Shown: positions 10,966 through 22,877, counted from the first letter of the stretch. The stretch is DNA of 64,000 nucleotides from Hesseltinella vesiculosa (GCA_002104935.1 MCGT01000014.1:372001-436000), one strand, 5' to 3'. Numbers and translations: made by a program. Notes: generated from the sequence alone by a model not told the origin.

Positions 10966-11958
10966 TTACAGGTGGATGGACTGGGAAGCACCGGAGAGGA
11001 TGCCGCCATTGGCAAGGATGTCAGGACAGTCAAAGGAGGCGGATTTGCCGATGGTGATGGAGATGGGGATCAGGCCGATTTTGACGGTGGGGATAACGTT
11101 GTAGTTGACGAGGATCTGCTGCTTGGGAGCGCCATAGAGGCCGCAGCGGTTGAAAATGTCGTCGAGGATGGTTTGGTATTGGGTATTGCCCATCTGGATG
11201 GAGAGGCTGAAGGGGAAGGTGAAGTTGGTGACGCCTTCTTTCATGATGTGGACTTGGTTCTTTTCACCACCACCGAGTTGGACGTCATTGTGGTTGGGAT
11301 AATAGGCCTTGGCAACAAGGGTGTCAAAGGTGATGCCTTCGACATTGGGGTTGTCGACGGATATTTGCAGCTGGAAGCCGAGGTCGATTTGGTAGCCGCC
11401 GTTGGTCACGTTGACGGTAGGCTGATTCTCCATGCCGGACATGGACACTTGGGGCATTTTGAAGAGGGCAGCAAGGACACCGACGGCGATACCCACGCCG
11501 ATGATGACCACCAGGAAGAGGCAGCTGCAGTAGCGGGCCCAGCGTGGACAGCACGTCAAGCAACCACAGCAGCACAAGCGGTCGAACCAGTACCGGCCGG
11601 AAGACGGGCGTTTGCGAAAGGGTTCAGCCAGGGTTAAGTCATCCTCTTCTTCGGGTTTGACGGCTCTGTATCGGCCTCGGGCATTGTAATCGTCACTGGT
11701 GACCATGTCGCCCGTCAGGGCTACGTCAGACATACTTTGACGAGATTGTCGGAAGGCACCGACGGCAGGGGGCGAGAGGGTGGAAGCTGACGTACGGCCA
11801 CTGTTGGCCTGATCGATGGAATAGCGGCTGGTATCGATATGCTGAACAACTGGGCTGTCTCGGCGGTAATCATAGGGAGGTGCTCTTGTCAGATCCTCTT
11901 GGATATGTGCTGGTAACGGGGGAGGGCTGGAGATGCTGGGTTGGTAACTTCGCCTCAT
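10966..11958 (-). CDS. LEA_2-like (LEA14/NDR1-type) single-pass membrane protein
   Basis: Single exon of 330 residues from the ATG at 11958 (MRRSYQPSIS). The N-terminal 140 residues are Pro/Ser/Arg-rich and probably disordered. A cysteine-rich patch (LCCCGCLTCCPRW) sits just before a transmembrane helix (LFLVVIIGVGIAVGVLAALF). The C-terminal 190 residues form a beta-rich domain with NVTNGGYQIDLGFQLQISVD and NPNVEGITF, typical of LEA_2 domains, where N-P-N is a common motif. Family knowledge: fungal members are vacuolar or plasma-membrane proteins of largely unknown function. The cysteine patch may be palmitoylated (inference). The frame is open upstream to 12093, but the added residues are Phe-rich and look untranslated. 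Confidence 0.75.
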   Translation of the reverse strand: MRRSYQPSISSPPPLPAHIQEDLTRAPPYDYRRDSPVVQHIDTSRYSIDQANSGRTSASTLSPPAVGAFRQSRQSMSDVALTGDMVTSDDYNARGRYRAVKPEEEDDLTLAEPFRKRPSSGRYWFDRLCCCGCLTCCPRWARYCSCLFLVVIIGVGIAVGVLAALFKMPQVSMSGMENQPTVNVTNGGYQIDLGFQLQISVDNPNVEGITFDTLVAKAYYPNHNDVQLGGGEKNQVHIMKEGVTNFTFPFSLSIQMGNTQYQTILDDIFNRCGLYGAPKQQILVNYNVIPTVKIGLIPISITIGKSASFDCPDILANGGILSGASQSIHL

Positions 11959-12620
11959 ACAAGAAAAAAACCAAAAGGGGGGTTGGGGTAAATAAACAAG
12001 GGAAAGGAAAGAAACAAAGGAAAAAAAAAAAACGTCAGATGGAACCTTTTTTTCTTTGATTTTGAAAGAACTAGACCCTATTTTTAGTGCCAAAAAGGTC
12101 CTTTTTTTCTATGCCGGTCGGAAGTAGGATTTCCGTTTGGCTAGCTTGAAAGCAGCGTTTGTTTCGTTCATGGCATAGCGTCGTTCGGCCTTATTAACTG
12201 GTTTTAGATATCGCTTTTATTTACTTGATCATTTTTATACCTCTTTTTTTTTTTTTTTTTTTTTTTTACTTTTCTGCTACAATCAACAGGACAAAGGGGT
12301 CTTTCTATTTTCTTTCTTCATGACTGCGCGAAAAAGAATGGGAAGGGAGCCAAAAATGGCAACTGTTTCTATGGTTTGCCACACAGTATGCCAAGATTTT
12401 TTTTGGAAATGGAGCATGACTGAAACATTGCCATTTGCGAATTCATTGTTGGGCGAGGTTGCTCAGGACCAAAAAAAATAGGTATTGTTTATCCGCCCAT
12501 TTTTTTTTTCTACCCTTTTTTTTTTTTCTTTTTGTGTGTGCCTTTGTTTATTGAGCCACCAAAAAAAACAGTCTAAAAATAAAGAGGGAATCAGGCAGTC
12601 GAGCGAGAAACAAAGAACGT
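11959..12620. other. Intergenic region with long poly-T tracts
   Basis: No gene is supported here. It holds the upstream region of the LEA_2-like gene and the 3' flank of dymeclin. Poly-T tracts of about 27, 9 and 13 bp lie near 12243-12269, 12500 and 12515-12528. Confidence 0.6.
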
Positions 12621-15536
12621 TCAGTGTGGCGAGGTGGGTGTGGAGGAGGTAGAAAGACGAGGACAGGGTGTGACAGGTTCCTGTAGCTGGCGGTAGGCGT
12701 CCAAGCCTCGGGTCTTATCATCGCTCCAATAGATGTAAGTGTGGCGGTGAATCATGGCCCAGACATAGGGGACAAAGAACTGATGGCAGTCGTGCTCTTC
12801 TTCGTATTGGAACTTGAGGTCGTCCAGTGGCTGGAGTCGTTGGGCAGACCAGGTGCGCGAGGCTTGGTCGATGACGGCGAGGACGTCGGTGGTGGAGGGC
12901 GATTTGATGTTGGCATCGGCAACGCGCGAGCTAAAGTATTCGATGACGGTTTCGATGTTATCGACGACGCCAGAAAATCGAGGCTGGAGATGGAGGCCGA
13001 CGAACAAGTCACGTTTCAGAAGCAAACAATAGATCAGCTGGCTGTTGTGCAAAAGTCGATGAGTCAAGACGGCGTTCATGATTTCCAGCATCAGCATCAG
13101 CAAGTCTTCATACACATCCAGGTCGGCCGGTCCATGGTCGACCGTCAAGGGGGTTGAAGCCGGTCCAGCCTTGTCTTGGTCTGACCCACGAAGCTTGGCC
13201 ACCCATTTTTGATATCGCCGTGCGATCAATTCAAACACCCTATCAAGTATTTTCAAAGTCAGGCTCTTATCACCCGCTTTTTCCTTTGGGTTTACCCCGT
13301 CAATCGTTGTGCGACATAGGCATGCATGTCCAAGGTGGACCCAGCCATGTTGGAGAGAATGGCGAGACAGTTGGTGTGAAAATAAATGTCCTATCTCCCA
13401 GGTGAGTTTTCTTTTGCCATTCCTTTCCTTGTTTTTTACCTTTTGATGCGATAGGTTGAATTGAAGGACACGGGTAAGGACCAGCATGGTCAAACTACCC
13501 AAAGACAGCGAGCGGAGCAGCGGTCGTTCGGTAAACCAAGTCAAGTTGGAGACCATCTAAAAAAAAAAAAGTCAGGCTTTTTGTGGCGTGTTTTTCGGAG
13601 CACGGACCACTTTTTGGATAGCGTCGTTGTTGACTTCGTCCTGGCTAAAGATCAGTAAGATGACCATAAGGATGTATATTTGGGAGAAGTTGGTGCGTTG
13701 CTCGATGGATTCATAGATCATCTTGAGGATGGGGATATACTATAGAAAAGATGAGATGGCGATGGAGGAAGAGGGCTTTACCATTGTTTCTGGGTCCGTT
13801 CTTGACAACACATAGACACGGAAGGATTCGTTTTCCATCAGCATCAGGTAAAACAGAAGCATGTGTTCTTCAACATGGATGGACCTAGATGAAGGTAAAG
13901 GGATGAGTATGGCTACTCGGTCAAAAATAGAGTCATACTCGCAAAAAAGGTTAAACAGGTGCTTGTAAGATATCAAATGGGTCCGGTCATGGATGTCGTC
14001 CAAATCCGTCGAGAGCACTAGGGAAGGAAAAAAGGGAAGGGTGAGGGGTTGGGCAAGCAAAGAGAGAGATTGGCTTGCGTTGCAAATCCCGAAGGCAGGC
14101 GATGGCTTGACGGTAGAGGCGGGATTGGGTGCAGAGGAGCAAGATGGTAAGCAGGCTGCGGTCGGCCACAGGGAGGGTATCAGTGTCGGAGAGACTGGAT
14201 CGACTGGCAAAGAGGTAGTTGTAGGCACTGAAGACCATGCTAGAGGTCTGTGAAGGTGGTTGTTTTTGCTCAATGACATTGTCTAATAATTTGGCTATGA
14301 GCGCATTGGTTTTGTTTCTAAAAAAAGGGGAAATGAGTGATCGCGGTGGAGGTGGGAAAGACGTACGCGGAGGTGGTGAAGAGGATGTCCAGGAATAAGT
14401 TTTTTTCTTGTCCGGGTCCTTGGTGGAGTTGGGTGGAGAACAGGACAAGCAGGAGGTTCAAAAGCTCGACATAAAATTCATACGTGGTGTAGTTGGCACT
14501 GCAGCAAAGGTGAGATGGAGAAGGACCTTTTTCACGTTTTGAGCTTACTTTGGGTCCAAAGTGATGATCAGGTCCAAGACGGCCTGCAGCAGTTGCTCGG
14601 CGGTTGGTTGAGGATGGTCGATGACCTGCTGTAGGATCGGCAGCTTTTCAGGTGCCAAGTCTAGCCTGTTGGTGGCAGTAGACGTCATCGCATGGTTGTC
14701 TGTGCGGAAGGGGATGGGTGATCGGTAAAAAAAAAAAAAAAAAAAAGGACTTACATGTCAATTGTTCCTGAATTTCTTGGTCCGATAGGTTGCCCACGAA
14801 ATGCTTGACAAACACACGGACAAGGTAGAGCGCGTTGTAAGAGACCAGGTCAATGGTTCTGAACAAGAGAAATAGCGGTCAGAAAAAAAGGACAGGATCC
14901 CCGCCAACTTACTGATGGTGATGAACAAGTTTGAGTTGACAGAGCAGATGGCATACGAGCTTATTAAAGTTTCGGGTCTGGCGATTGTTGGCAGCTAATT
15001 CAATCGACCATCCAACGGTTTCCATTTCCAAATCAAAAGCATCTTGGCTAGTGAAAAAAAGAAAGCCAAGGTTAGCCAAGCTGGGCTCTTGCTTTTTTTA
15101 AAGGAGCTTACGGTGTATGAGATGGAGGAAACTTCGCAGTGCCTAGTAAACCTGACCAGTAGGACGAGTCGGCAATGTCGATGGAGGCGGCAGAAGTGAG
15201 GGATTTTAGCGCAGTGGTTTGAGACGAAGTAAAATGATGGGTGGGGTTTTTTAGCGGTGGGGTCAAGGCCAAGTCAGAGCTGATGGCCGATGGTTTGACT
15301 GGAGGAGGCGATTGGGTGATGGAAGACGACGCCGATGGCAGAGGAGGGGAGAAAGGGTGTTGGGATAGAGGGGAGGTGGCAAAGGCATCGGCCAGGTCTG
15401 GGTACGAAGAGGATGTGTTGGGAGACACGGGCGAGCTGTTGTTATTCTGGTACAGCGATGGTCGCCGCAACGAATGTTGGTCGCTAGTGACAGACCGATG
15501 AGGCGCTGTTAGTTCTGGAAAGGATGGATGGGCCAT
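12621..15536 (-). CDS. DYM: Dymeclin (Golgi peripheral membrane protein)
   Basis: Twelve exons on the minus strand close in frame to about 775 residues: 15112-15536, 14913-15047, 14755-14858, 14549-14699, 14367-14498, 14079-14317, 13939-14017, 13782-13884, 13611-13739, 13440-13556, 13296-13390, 12621-13239. Family landmarks include SYWSGLLG near the N-terminus, YNALYLVRVFVKHFVG, VLSRTDPETM, ITWYSER-like LTWFTERPLLRSLSLGSL, FHTNCLAILSNMAG and QFFVPYVWAMIHRHTYIYW near the end. Human dymeclin is 669 aa; this one has a longer Ser/Pro-rich N-terminus of about 120 residues. Dymeclin works in Golgi organisation and traffic. Intron 6 appears to be a GC-AG intron (donor GCAAGC at 14073-14078). The donor after exon 9 (GTGGTC) is weak, so that junction is the least certain. 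Confidence 0.88.
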
Positions 15537-15917
15537 TTGCTATCCAACAAGGATGAGAAAACAACAGCTGTGATCAAATAAAAATAAAAAAAGACGAAAG
15601 TGGAGCTATAAAAAAACAGGCACTTTTTTTTTCTGCCCACGCTTGAAGAACAAAAAGAAACGTGTCGTTTTGGGCCTCATTTGCAAACAAGAGTCATGTG
15701 ACTTTTTCGTGTTGGGCTAAGAGCCGCAGCGGGGATTGAAAACGGCCTCCTTTTCCAAAAAAAAAAGCAACCGTCTGTTTTATTGAGTCTTGTCGATCGC
15801 CTTTGTACCAACACCTCTTTTGTTTATTATCATTTGGTTGATTTTTCTTTCTTTTGGTTTATTGGACTGCATTTGACATTCAAGGGCTTACAAAGGATAA
15901 TAAAAAAGTGATAGATC
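15537..15917. promoter_or_regulatory. Divergent promoter region, dymeclin / small basic protein
   Basis: The two start codons face away from each other across 381 bp, so both promoters must lie here. A-rich runs and a poly-T tract at 15625-15633 are present, with T-rich sequence just before the plus-strand gene. I could not assign particular factor sites. Confidence 0.5.
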
Positions 15918-16481
15918 ATGCCAGGTAAAGGATTGCCCAAGGAAATCATCCAGGCTAACGGTTGTTTGATGGCAGGCAACAAAAAGTCATCTGACCGACG
16001 CAACTCGCTAAAGCAGCAGTCCCATGCTCAACCAGTTCATCAGCAACAAAATAAGAAGCATACACAAGGTAGATTGTCAGTAGGATCGATGGGGATATTC
16101 ATCATTGTTCATAGGACGACACAAAGATACCCACTTTCAGAGCAGACGTCATGTTGGATTGAATGGATTCAATGGCGCTGAGATCACCGCCTTCCTTAGC
16201 CAACGTAAGTGCAGTGCCATGAGAAGAGTGGTAGCTGACATGCATTCATTGTGTAGGCTATTCAGATACCATGGCAGCTTTCCACAATGCCAACCTGGAG
16301 CCATCCTCACGACCTGTCAAGTATGAGAGCCGAGAGAAGGCTTGGGGAAACAAAGGATCAGCTTGGGGCCAAAAAGGTAAAGCGAAGGAGCGAAGGGGTA
16401 CGAACTCAGTGTTATGTTTTAGGCGGTGTCATGGCCAATGGACAAGATTTTTTAACTGAACTGTTGGATCGCACGAAATGA
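15918..16481 (+). CDS. Small basic protein of unknown function
   Basis: Four exons (15918-16068, 16115-16204, 16257-16376, 16423-16481) give 139 residues. All three introns are about 46-52 bp with GTAA/GTAG donors and TAG acceptors, and each falls after the first base of a codon. The protein starts MPGKGLPKEIIQANG. It has a Gln/Lys/His-rich middle (QQSHAQPVHQQQNKKHTQ) and a conserved-looking C-terminus with AWGNKGSAWGQK and ANGQDFLTELLDRTK. The last two blocks look under selection, with repeated AWGxKGSAWG units. I do not recognise a named family. No signal peptide or membrane segment is visible. Four short exons closing in frame make the model credible even without a known function. Confidence 0.7.
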
Positions 16482-16524
16482 TTTCTAAATTGGTTTTAAT
16501 AAAATTTGTACAAAAAAAAAGATG

Positions 16525-16905
16525 TCATGCGTAAAAGGTCTCCTTGAGGATGCGACGCTTTTCAAGGACGAATTTGTTCTCTTTGAATTTCTGGCTGGGT
16601 TCAAAGGCTCGCAGGTACTTCCAGCCTAGTTGGGTATGGCAGGTAGAGCAGAACACATCAGCGATGGTATGGATCCCCGTCATCAGCATTTTACGCTCGC
16701 TGGCTCCCACTGATATATTTTCTACATGGCAAACGAGAAACGCTTCCCCGGTCTGAGAAATAGAAATGAGGGCGGGTCATCGAGGAAAAGTCCTTACAGA
16801 GCCGTGGTAAGATTTGGATAGAATGCTGTCTTGATAGGAGAGATGCGTGTGGCACCGGGCGCAGGTATATAAAGGACGTCCTTCATCTAGGTAAGAGTGG
16901 ACCAT
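16525..16905 (-). CDS. Yippee-like zinc-binding protein
   Basis: Two exons (16798-16905 and 16525-16752) give 111 residues. The start at 16905 opens MVHSYLDEGRPLYTCARC. The zinc ligands of the Yippee fold are visible as two CxxC pairs: CARC near residue 15 and CSTC near residue 73. The second lies in the family signature GIHTIADVFCSTC, followed by LGWKYLRAFEPSQKFKENKFVLE. Yippee-like proteins are small (about 110-125 aa) and highly conserved; they occur at centrosomes or nuclei and as substrate-contact subunits in some ligase complexes, but the fungal role is not well defined. It converges with the preceding small-protein gene, with 43 bp between the stop codons. Confidence 0.92.
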
Positions 16906-17450
16906 ACAAAAAAATAAAAAGGAGAAAGAAAGAAAAAAAATGAAAAACCACTGGCGGATGACCCTCGCCTTCTCAGTTGATCATGCGGTGAAGAGATGGC
17001 AAAAAAAACGTCAGTGCACCTTGGCAACTTTTTTTATCACGTGGCCCGTGCCTTGCCCAAACCTGGGTTTTTGAAGGACCCTCATCCAAAAGGAACGAGG
17101 GCTGGTTTTCCTGTGGCGGAAGTCAGCCGGAAAGGAGGCAAGCAAGGACAAACGAAAAGGAGGACCGATTGGGAAGAGTCTTCATGACAACATGAACGTT
17201 CTGTTTTTGGACAAGAAAGGAACTGGTTGAGATTCACATCCGTTTGCCAGTCAAAAAGTGAGCACTTCGCTGTGTGAAAAAAATAAGAAATCAGCCTCTG
17301 CATCATATGAATGTGGACCGTTTAGGTCGAGTGGCACAAGAAGATTGAAAAGCAGGTCTTCCAAATAAGGTTTTTGGTGGGGCAATTAAAAAAAAGCTCT
17401 TTCATTTTTTTTTTTTTTTTTCCTTTTCTTTTTTTCTTTCCATTACTCAC
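16906..17450. other. Intergenic region, no supported gene
   Basis: A divergent upstream region between the Yippee-like gene (minus) and the esterase gene (plus). Poly-T at about 17407-17420 lies just before the esterase start. The frames at 16996-17187 and 17082-17306 overlap on opposite strands and resemble nothing known. Confidence 0.55.
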
Positions 17451-18917
17451 ATGGACGCCATTCGACATCAGGTTCGTAGCCGGTTGCCACCTACAGCCAC
17501 CATCAAACTTCTCCGAAGAATCTTTGCTTTACCTGCCCCAGCTGCTCGTCTGCTCTTGGACGATATCACCAAACCTCGTAAAATCCACCGTTCCTGGTAC
17601 AAAAAGGTCCCATGGAATGGTGAGTGGTCTGGCTGCTGGATTGGTGAAAATCTACAAAAGGTCGATGACCAAGGTCTGGCCGATCGGATTGCCAAGGCAG
17701 ATATCATCATTTTCAACGTGCATGGTAAGCTCTTTTTGTTTTCTTCTCAACACTCACTGGTTTCTCTTCAGGTGGCGGTTTCCGTGTTGGCAAAAGTAAG
17801 TCTTGGCTAAAGTGAGACGTGAGCTGACAACCGATTTTTTTTTTTTTAAAAAAAAAGGCACCATGTATTTGGCTACTTATATCAAATGGATTCGTACACT
17901 AAAGGAAAAATATGGTGTGACCACCATCATCATGTCGGTGGATTACAGGTACCATGCAAACGAAATTAAAAAAAGTCAGCGGAGGAGCGAGACGCCAACC
18001 TTTTTTTGAACTCTAGATTGGCACCTGAATTCAAATTCCCCAGCCCGGTCGAAGACGTGGTACGGGCCTATGAATGTTTGATCAAGACTTACAAGGTCGA
18101 CGGGTCCAAGATCATTGCTGCCGGCGACTCCAACGGCTCATCGCTGGTGTTGGAAATGCTCTTCATCACCCACGACCCCAGCATGTTTGAGATTGTGACA
18201 GACGACCCAGAAGGCGCGGCGGCGGCTGGCACACCGGTGCTGACCGAGCTGCCTCGCCCTGCCGGCACCGTGCTGATTTCCCCTCTTGTGACCGACGAAA
18301 CCACTTCGCAATCCTGGAAAGAAAACGTCAAGCACGACTATGTCTCGCAGAACACCGCCAAACTGATCAAAAAGGACTACTTCCACCCCTTGGATCCAAA
18401 CTCCCCCGCCGACTCACAGCACGTCCTCGGCATCATGAAGCTGCAAACCGGCTTCCGAGCCTTCTTCAGTCCTCGCGTGCTGCTGTTCATCGGCAACAAG
18501 GAAGTGATGCGGGACGACGCCCTCGACCTCGGTGCCAAGGCCGAGCAAGACGGCGTCGACATTGAAATTGTCATGGAAGACTGCGTCCACGACTGGTTCT
18601 GTGTACGTGAAGTTGTCAAGGACAAGACCATTCTCGACCGCGCCGATGCCATCTTCAGCGACTTTGTCTACCGATCTGTCATCCTCACGCGCGACCCCAA
18701 CGCCCGCATGGGCAATGGGTCCTATGCCTCCAACCCATCCTTGCCTCGGGATGGTCTTCATGCCGTGCCTGAAATCAACGAAGACGAGGAAGATGAATTC
18801 CATGAAGCCATGACCGACTATACCGACCTAAATTCCACCACCTCCACCGCTGTCTACGAACGCTATGTCTCCAACGAAAAAGGAACTCGCACAAAGACAT
18901 TGACTGTCTTTGTGTGA
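17451..18917 (+). CDS. HSL-type alpha/beta-hydrolase (esterase/lipase)
   Basis: Four exons (17451-17724, 17772-17795, 17858-17948, 18017-18917) give 429 residues. Exon 2 is only 24 bp, and its joins with exons 1 and 3 build the HGGGF oxyanion motif of the hormone-sensitive lipase family. The nucleophile elbow is GDSNG, with Asn in place of the usual Ala after Ser. The charge-relay His is likely in CVHDWF near residue 348, with the acid just upstream (a VLLFIGNKE strand ends that sheet). SVDYRLAPEFKFPSPVEDV is the classic HSL continuation. The last 70 residues are acidic and polar and extend past the fold. It probably hydrolyses short acyl or steryl esters. No signal peptide is visible, so it is likely cytosolic or lipid-droplet associated (inference). 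Confidence 0.88.
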
Positions 18918-19378
18918 AGGAAAAAAAAATACCAAAGTCGACTCGCTTATTTATCCCTAGCATGTTTTATTTCTTGTTTTTGTTTGTATTCTGTTGATGA
19001 TGAAAAATAAACGAGCTCATCCTACCAACAGCGACCTCGTGCCATGGACGGATTTGGATCGTTTGCATGAGAAGAGCGGGGTCAAATCAAGACCTGCAGC
19101 CATGGCCACGTGATCCACGGGCAATGCATCTTTGTCGATTTTCCTTTTCTTTTTCCTGACGTTCTAGCCTCCCTTTTGACAGTAAGCAATGGTGACCTTG
19201 AAAAAGGAAGAGGCGATGTTGTGGTTGCTGATCCAAAACGTTTGGGGATCCTTTTTTTAGCCGTCGGAGTTTCAAACGGGTCAAAAGAGGCAATGCAAAG
19301 GGGCAACAACGACTTTTTTTTTCTCTCTTCTCTCTTCCATTGCCACACACTCTTTTCGGTTATTGAATCCATTGCATC
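18918..19378. other. Intergenic region, no supported gene
   Basis: Contains the 3' flank of the esterase gene (with AATAAA near 19005) and the upstream region of the STIMATE-like gene. Overlapping short frames lie on both strands at 19082-19372, but none has a recognisable product. Confidence 0.55.
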
Positions 19379-20306
19379 ATGCTACTTGATTACTTGATCG
19401 AGCCAACTGGTACATCATGCACCTCGGGTGGTTCTCCTCCAATCCATACCGTTGTCCAGCCTGGCGACGATGATGGATGCAAGTTGCTTGATGGCTTTGC
19501 CATTGTCGTGCAACTTCTCTTGGCATCCTCGGCGTTCTTGGTATTGGTCTACAAGCGCTATCGTGAACGGCCTCAACGTCCTGTTGATATCTGGTAAATG
19601 GCAACCTTGCCTCAGACCCGCTCATTTTTTATATCATCGATTTATATATACTTTTCTTTTTTTTTGCTAGGGCTCTGGATGTCAGCAAACAGTTTTTGGG
19701 CGCCGTCATTGTGCATAGCGGTAACCTGCTGGTGAGCTACTTGGTGGCCCGACCAAAGGATGGCACCCCCACGAACCTCTGCGTATGGTATATGCTGAAC
19801 GTGTTTTTGGACTGTACGATTGGCGTTGGTATCCTATGGCTGTGGTTACGCGGACTCCAATGGTTCCTCGAGACCAAATTGCACATGACTTATGTCAAGA
19901 GCGGCAAGTACGGTCCTCCTCCTCTCCAGCGACGCCTTCTTCCTTGGTTCAAACAAACCCTTATCTTTATCTTGGCCGAGGCTCTGATGAAGACCTGCAT
20001 CTACTCTCTGCTGCGGTTCTTCCCATTCCTCTTCCGTCTCGGTGAGTGGGCCCTGCGCTGGACCAAAGGCAACTACCATTATCAAGTCATTTTTGTGATG
20101 CTCATGTAAGCACCACAAAAAAAAAAAAAAAGAAAAATCTACAAGGCTCTTTTTCTAGATTCCCCCTCATTCTCAATGCCATGCAATTTTGGATTGTCGA
20201 TACCATTGTCAAAATGACTCCTACACACGACCATCAGGAGCTACCTTCGCATCAACCTCCCTCTCCTCCAGAAGACACGGATGAACGCACGCCTCTGCTC
20301 ACGTAG
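19379..20306 (+). CDS. STIMATE/YPL162C-like vacuolar membrane protein
   Basis: Three exons (19379-19593, 19671-20105, 20159-20306) give 265 residues. About five hydrophobic segments are seen: one near residues 40-57 (IVVQLLLASSAFLVLVY), then ones around GAVIVHSGNLLVSYLV, YMLNVFLDCTIGVGILWLW and TLIFILAEALMKTCIYSLL, and a last one around VIFVMLIFPLILNAMQFWIVD. The block NLCVWYMLNVFLDCTIGVG matches the family centred on animal STIMATE (TMEM110), a regulator of store-operated calcium entry, and yeast vacuolar protein Ypl162c. The tail is Pro/Glu/Asp-rich and ends DERTPLLT, a dileucine-type sorting signal fitting vacuolar delivery (inference). Confidence 0.88.
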
Positions 20307-20453
20307 AAACAGCCGACAGAAATAAAAATATTCCCCCTTCTTTTGCTCTCAGCAAACTCCGTCCCTTGCCTGAAAAGCTTTTTTTTTTTTTTCCTTCCCG
20401 CTCCACCTTTTTTTTTTTTTTTTTTTCAGCATCTTTCTTACGATTCTTTGATC

Positions 20454-22636
20454 ATGGTGCCAAGTGAAAAAGATCATGGCTCTCCAGACATGGAGAACAC
20501 ACAGCCATCCCAAATCCAGCATTTCGCCAATCTGATCAAAGAAAAGCGTAACCCCAAACGAAAAGAAGCCACCGACCAACATGAAGCCGAGGCCCTCGAA
20601 CAGGAGCTGAAAGCTGAACGCAAACGCTTGAAAAAGGAAAAGAAGCAACGAAAGCAGCAACAGAAAACCGACGATCCCTGCCCGCCGGTGTCGCCTGATC
20701 CTGCCATGGATCTCGATCCGCCCGCCATGGAGGATGAAGAGCCGGCCAGCCACCTCTCCGATGACGATCAAAGCACCGGCCTGGAGATGTTCCCCGATTT
20801 CGCCAGCCAGAAACAACACACACAAGAAGATATTCAGATCCTGCGCAACATGGGGATCCCTGAATGGCTACTGCAGCCGACCGTCGTGGACCCCGAAGAA
20901 GCCTGTCCACTCAACCAGGTTGGCCTCTCGCCCCGCCTGATCGAGCGGTGTGAAGAACAAGGCCTCGCCAACTTTTTCGCTGGTAAGCAACCTCTAAGAG
21001 TAACCGAGTCTGTTCTCACCAGCTATTCTATGGTGCAGTGCAAATGAAAGTCATCCCTGTGTTCTTGCGACGCCAGGCCTTGTACGATTCACGACATGCG
21101 CCAGGCGACCTGTGCATCTCAGCACCCACCGGCAGCGGCAAAACCATGGCTTACGTGCTGCCCATTGTGGATATCCTGTCGAAACGCGTGGTCACTCGCT
21201 TGCGCGCGCTGATCGTTCTGCCTACACGCGATCTTGTCCAGCAAGTGAAGGAGACATTTGATGCGTTTGTCAAAGGCACCAACCTCAAAGTCGGCATTGC
21301 TGTGGGTCAGCATTCCTATGGTCACGAACGGTCCATCTTGGTTGGCAACTCCTCGGAAACGTAAGTCACCCGGCTTCAGAACGAAGTGCTCACCGGTTTT
21401 CGTCTTCAGGCTGGACGGAGGCGTGTCCAAGGTGGATATTTTGATTGCGACGCCCGGTCGCTTGATGGATCATTTAAAAGAAACCCCTAATTTCACGCTG
21501 CAGCATCTCCGGTTCCTCGTCATTGATGAGGCCGATCGACTCTTGAACCAAAACTACCAGGACTGGCTCAACCACATCCTCTCGGCCACCCGCCCTCCAC
21601 CTCTGACGGATGATACCAAAAAGGCTTGCATCTCTCTCAAAACCAATCCCTTTGGGTGAGTTGTTGAGAAAAAAAAAGGAGAGAGGTATCCTAAAAACTC
21701 TTTTTTTTTTTTTGTCATCGTGACGACAGGGTGATGGCATCGGACGCCATGGCGCCAAGTTTTATTGCTTCTCGGTTCAACCTACCTACCACCGATCTGG
21801 ATTTGCCCAAGATTCCCAGTGTAAGTGACATTGGAAACAGCCCGCCACAGGAACTGACCTTGCTCGGTTTTTCCTCGTAGGTGCAAAAATTGCTGTTCTC
21901 GGCCACCTTGACAAAAGACCCAGGCAAGATCGCCAGCCTCCACCTGGTGGATCCTGAATATATCTCTGTTCAGGGCATGGATGGCACTCAGCAGCAATAT
22001 GCCACGCCAGCCGGATTGAAGGAACACATGACCATGTGCGCAACTGCCAAGAAACCAGTGGTTCTGATCTACCTCTTATACCAACTAAAAGTCAAACGTG
22101 GGCTGTGTTTTACAAAATCCGTGGAATCCGCTCGACAGCTCCGTCTGCTGCTCGATGCCTACAACAAAGCCTTGCCTGCCGATCAAGCCCTGGTCATTGT
22201 AGAATATTCAAGTGATCTGGCCAACTCAAAACGCAAGGCCCTGATGAAACAGTTCAAGGATGGACAAGTGGATTTGTAAGGATACACAATGGGTCATCAA
22301 GCCGTCTAAAAAAAAAAACTTGGCTTTAGGATGATTTGCTCGGACTTGATTGGCCGTGGTATTGATTTGGACAACGTGGCCACGGTGATCAGTTACGACA
22401 TTCCGCTGTTTATGGACAAATACATTCACCGTGTGGGCCGCACAGCTCGCGCTGGCCGTCAAGGAACCGCCTACACATTGGTGGAAAATAAAGAAGGCCG
22501 GTATTTCAAAGAAATGCTGCGTCAAGCTGGCCACTTTCAGCAACTGGAGCGCCTGGACATTGCTCGACAAGACCTGGAGCCGCTTGAGGCGGGTTATCAA
22601 GCCGCCATGGATAGCCTCGATCAAGAACAAGAATGA
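20454..22636 (+). CDS. DBP6: DEAD-box RNA helicase DDX51/Dbp6 (ribosome biogenesis)
   Basis: Six exons (20454-20982, 21039-21360, 21410-21655, 21730-21820, 21881-22275, 22330-22636) give 629 residues, all with GTAAG/GTGAG donors. The helicase motifs appear in order: a Q-motif-like region near VFLRRQ, motif I APTGSGKT, Ia PTRDL, Ib ATPGR, II DEAD, III SAT, V DLIGRGID and VI HRVGRTARAGR. The N-terminal 170 residues are highly charged, with a Lys/Arg coiled stretch then an acidic part. Dbp6/DDX51 is nucleolar and acts in early 60S subunit assembly. The spacing between motifs II and III is long, as is usual in this subfamily. Placement in Dbp6 rather than Dbp7 or other helicases rests on the overall layout and the NMGIPEWLLQPTVV lead-in. 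Confidence 0.9.
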
Positions 22637-22877
22637 ACCAACATGTATGCCATGACAAAACAAATAAACTTTGAAACAATCCTGGGCTAGTCCTTCTTTT
22701 CGACCCATGGCCCAAGGACGCAGGAAAAAAATAACCCGGCTGCATCTGAAAATCAAAAAAAGGCATTCCCATGCTTTTTTTTTTTTTTTTTTTTTCTGCC
22801 GTGTTGCAACACATCACCTGCTCTCTTTTTTCCTTTCTTTTTTTTTTTTTTTTCAAACTTCAACTTTTTGTATTCCA

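Noticed and set aside
20349..20825. Minus-strand 158-codon frame opposite the DDX51 gene
   Set aside because: Antisense shadow of the charged helicase N-terminus; hydrophobic runs come from complementing Lys/Glu codons.
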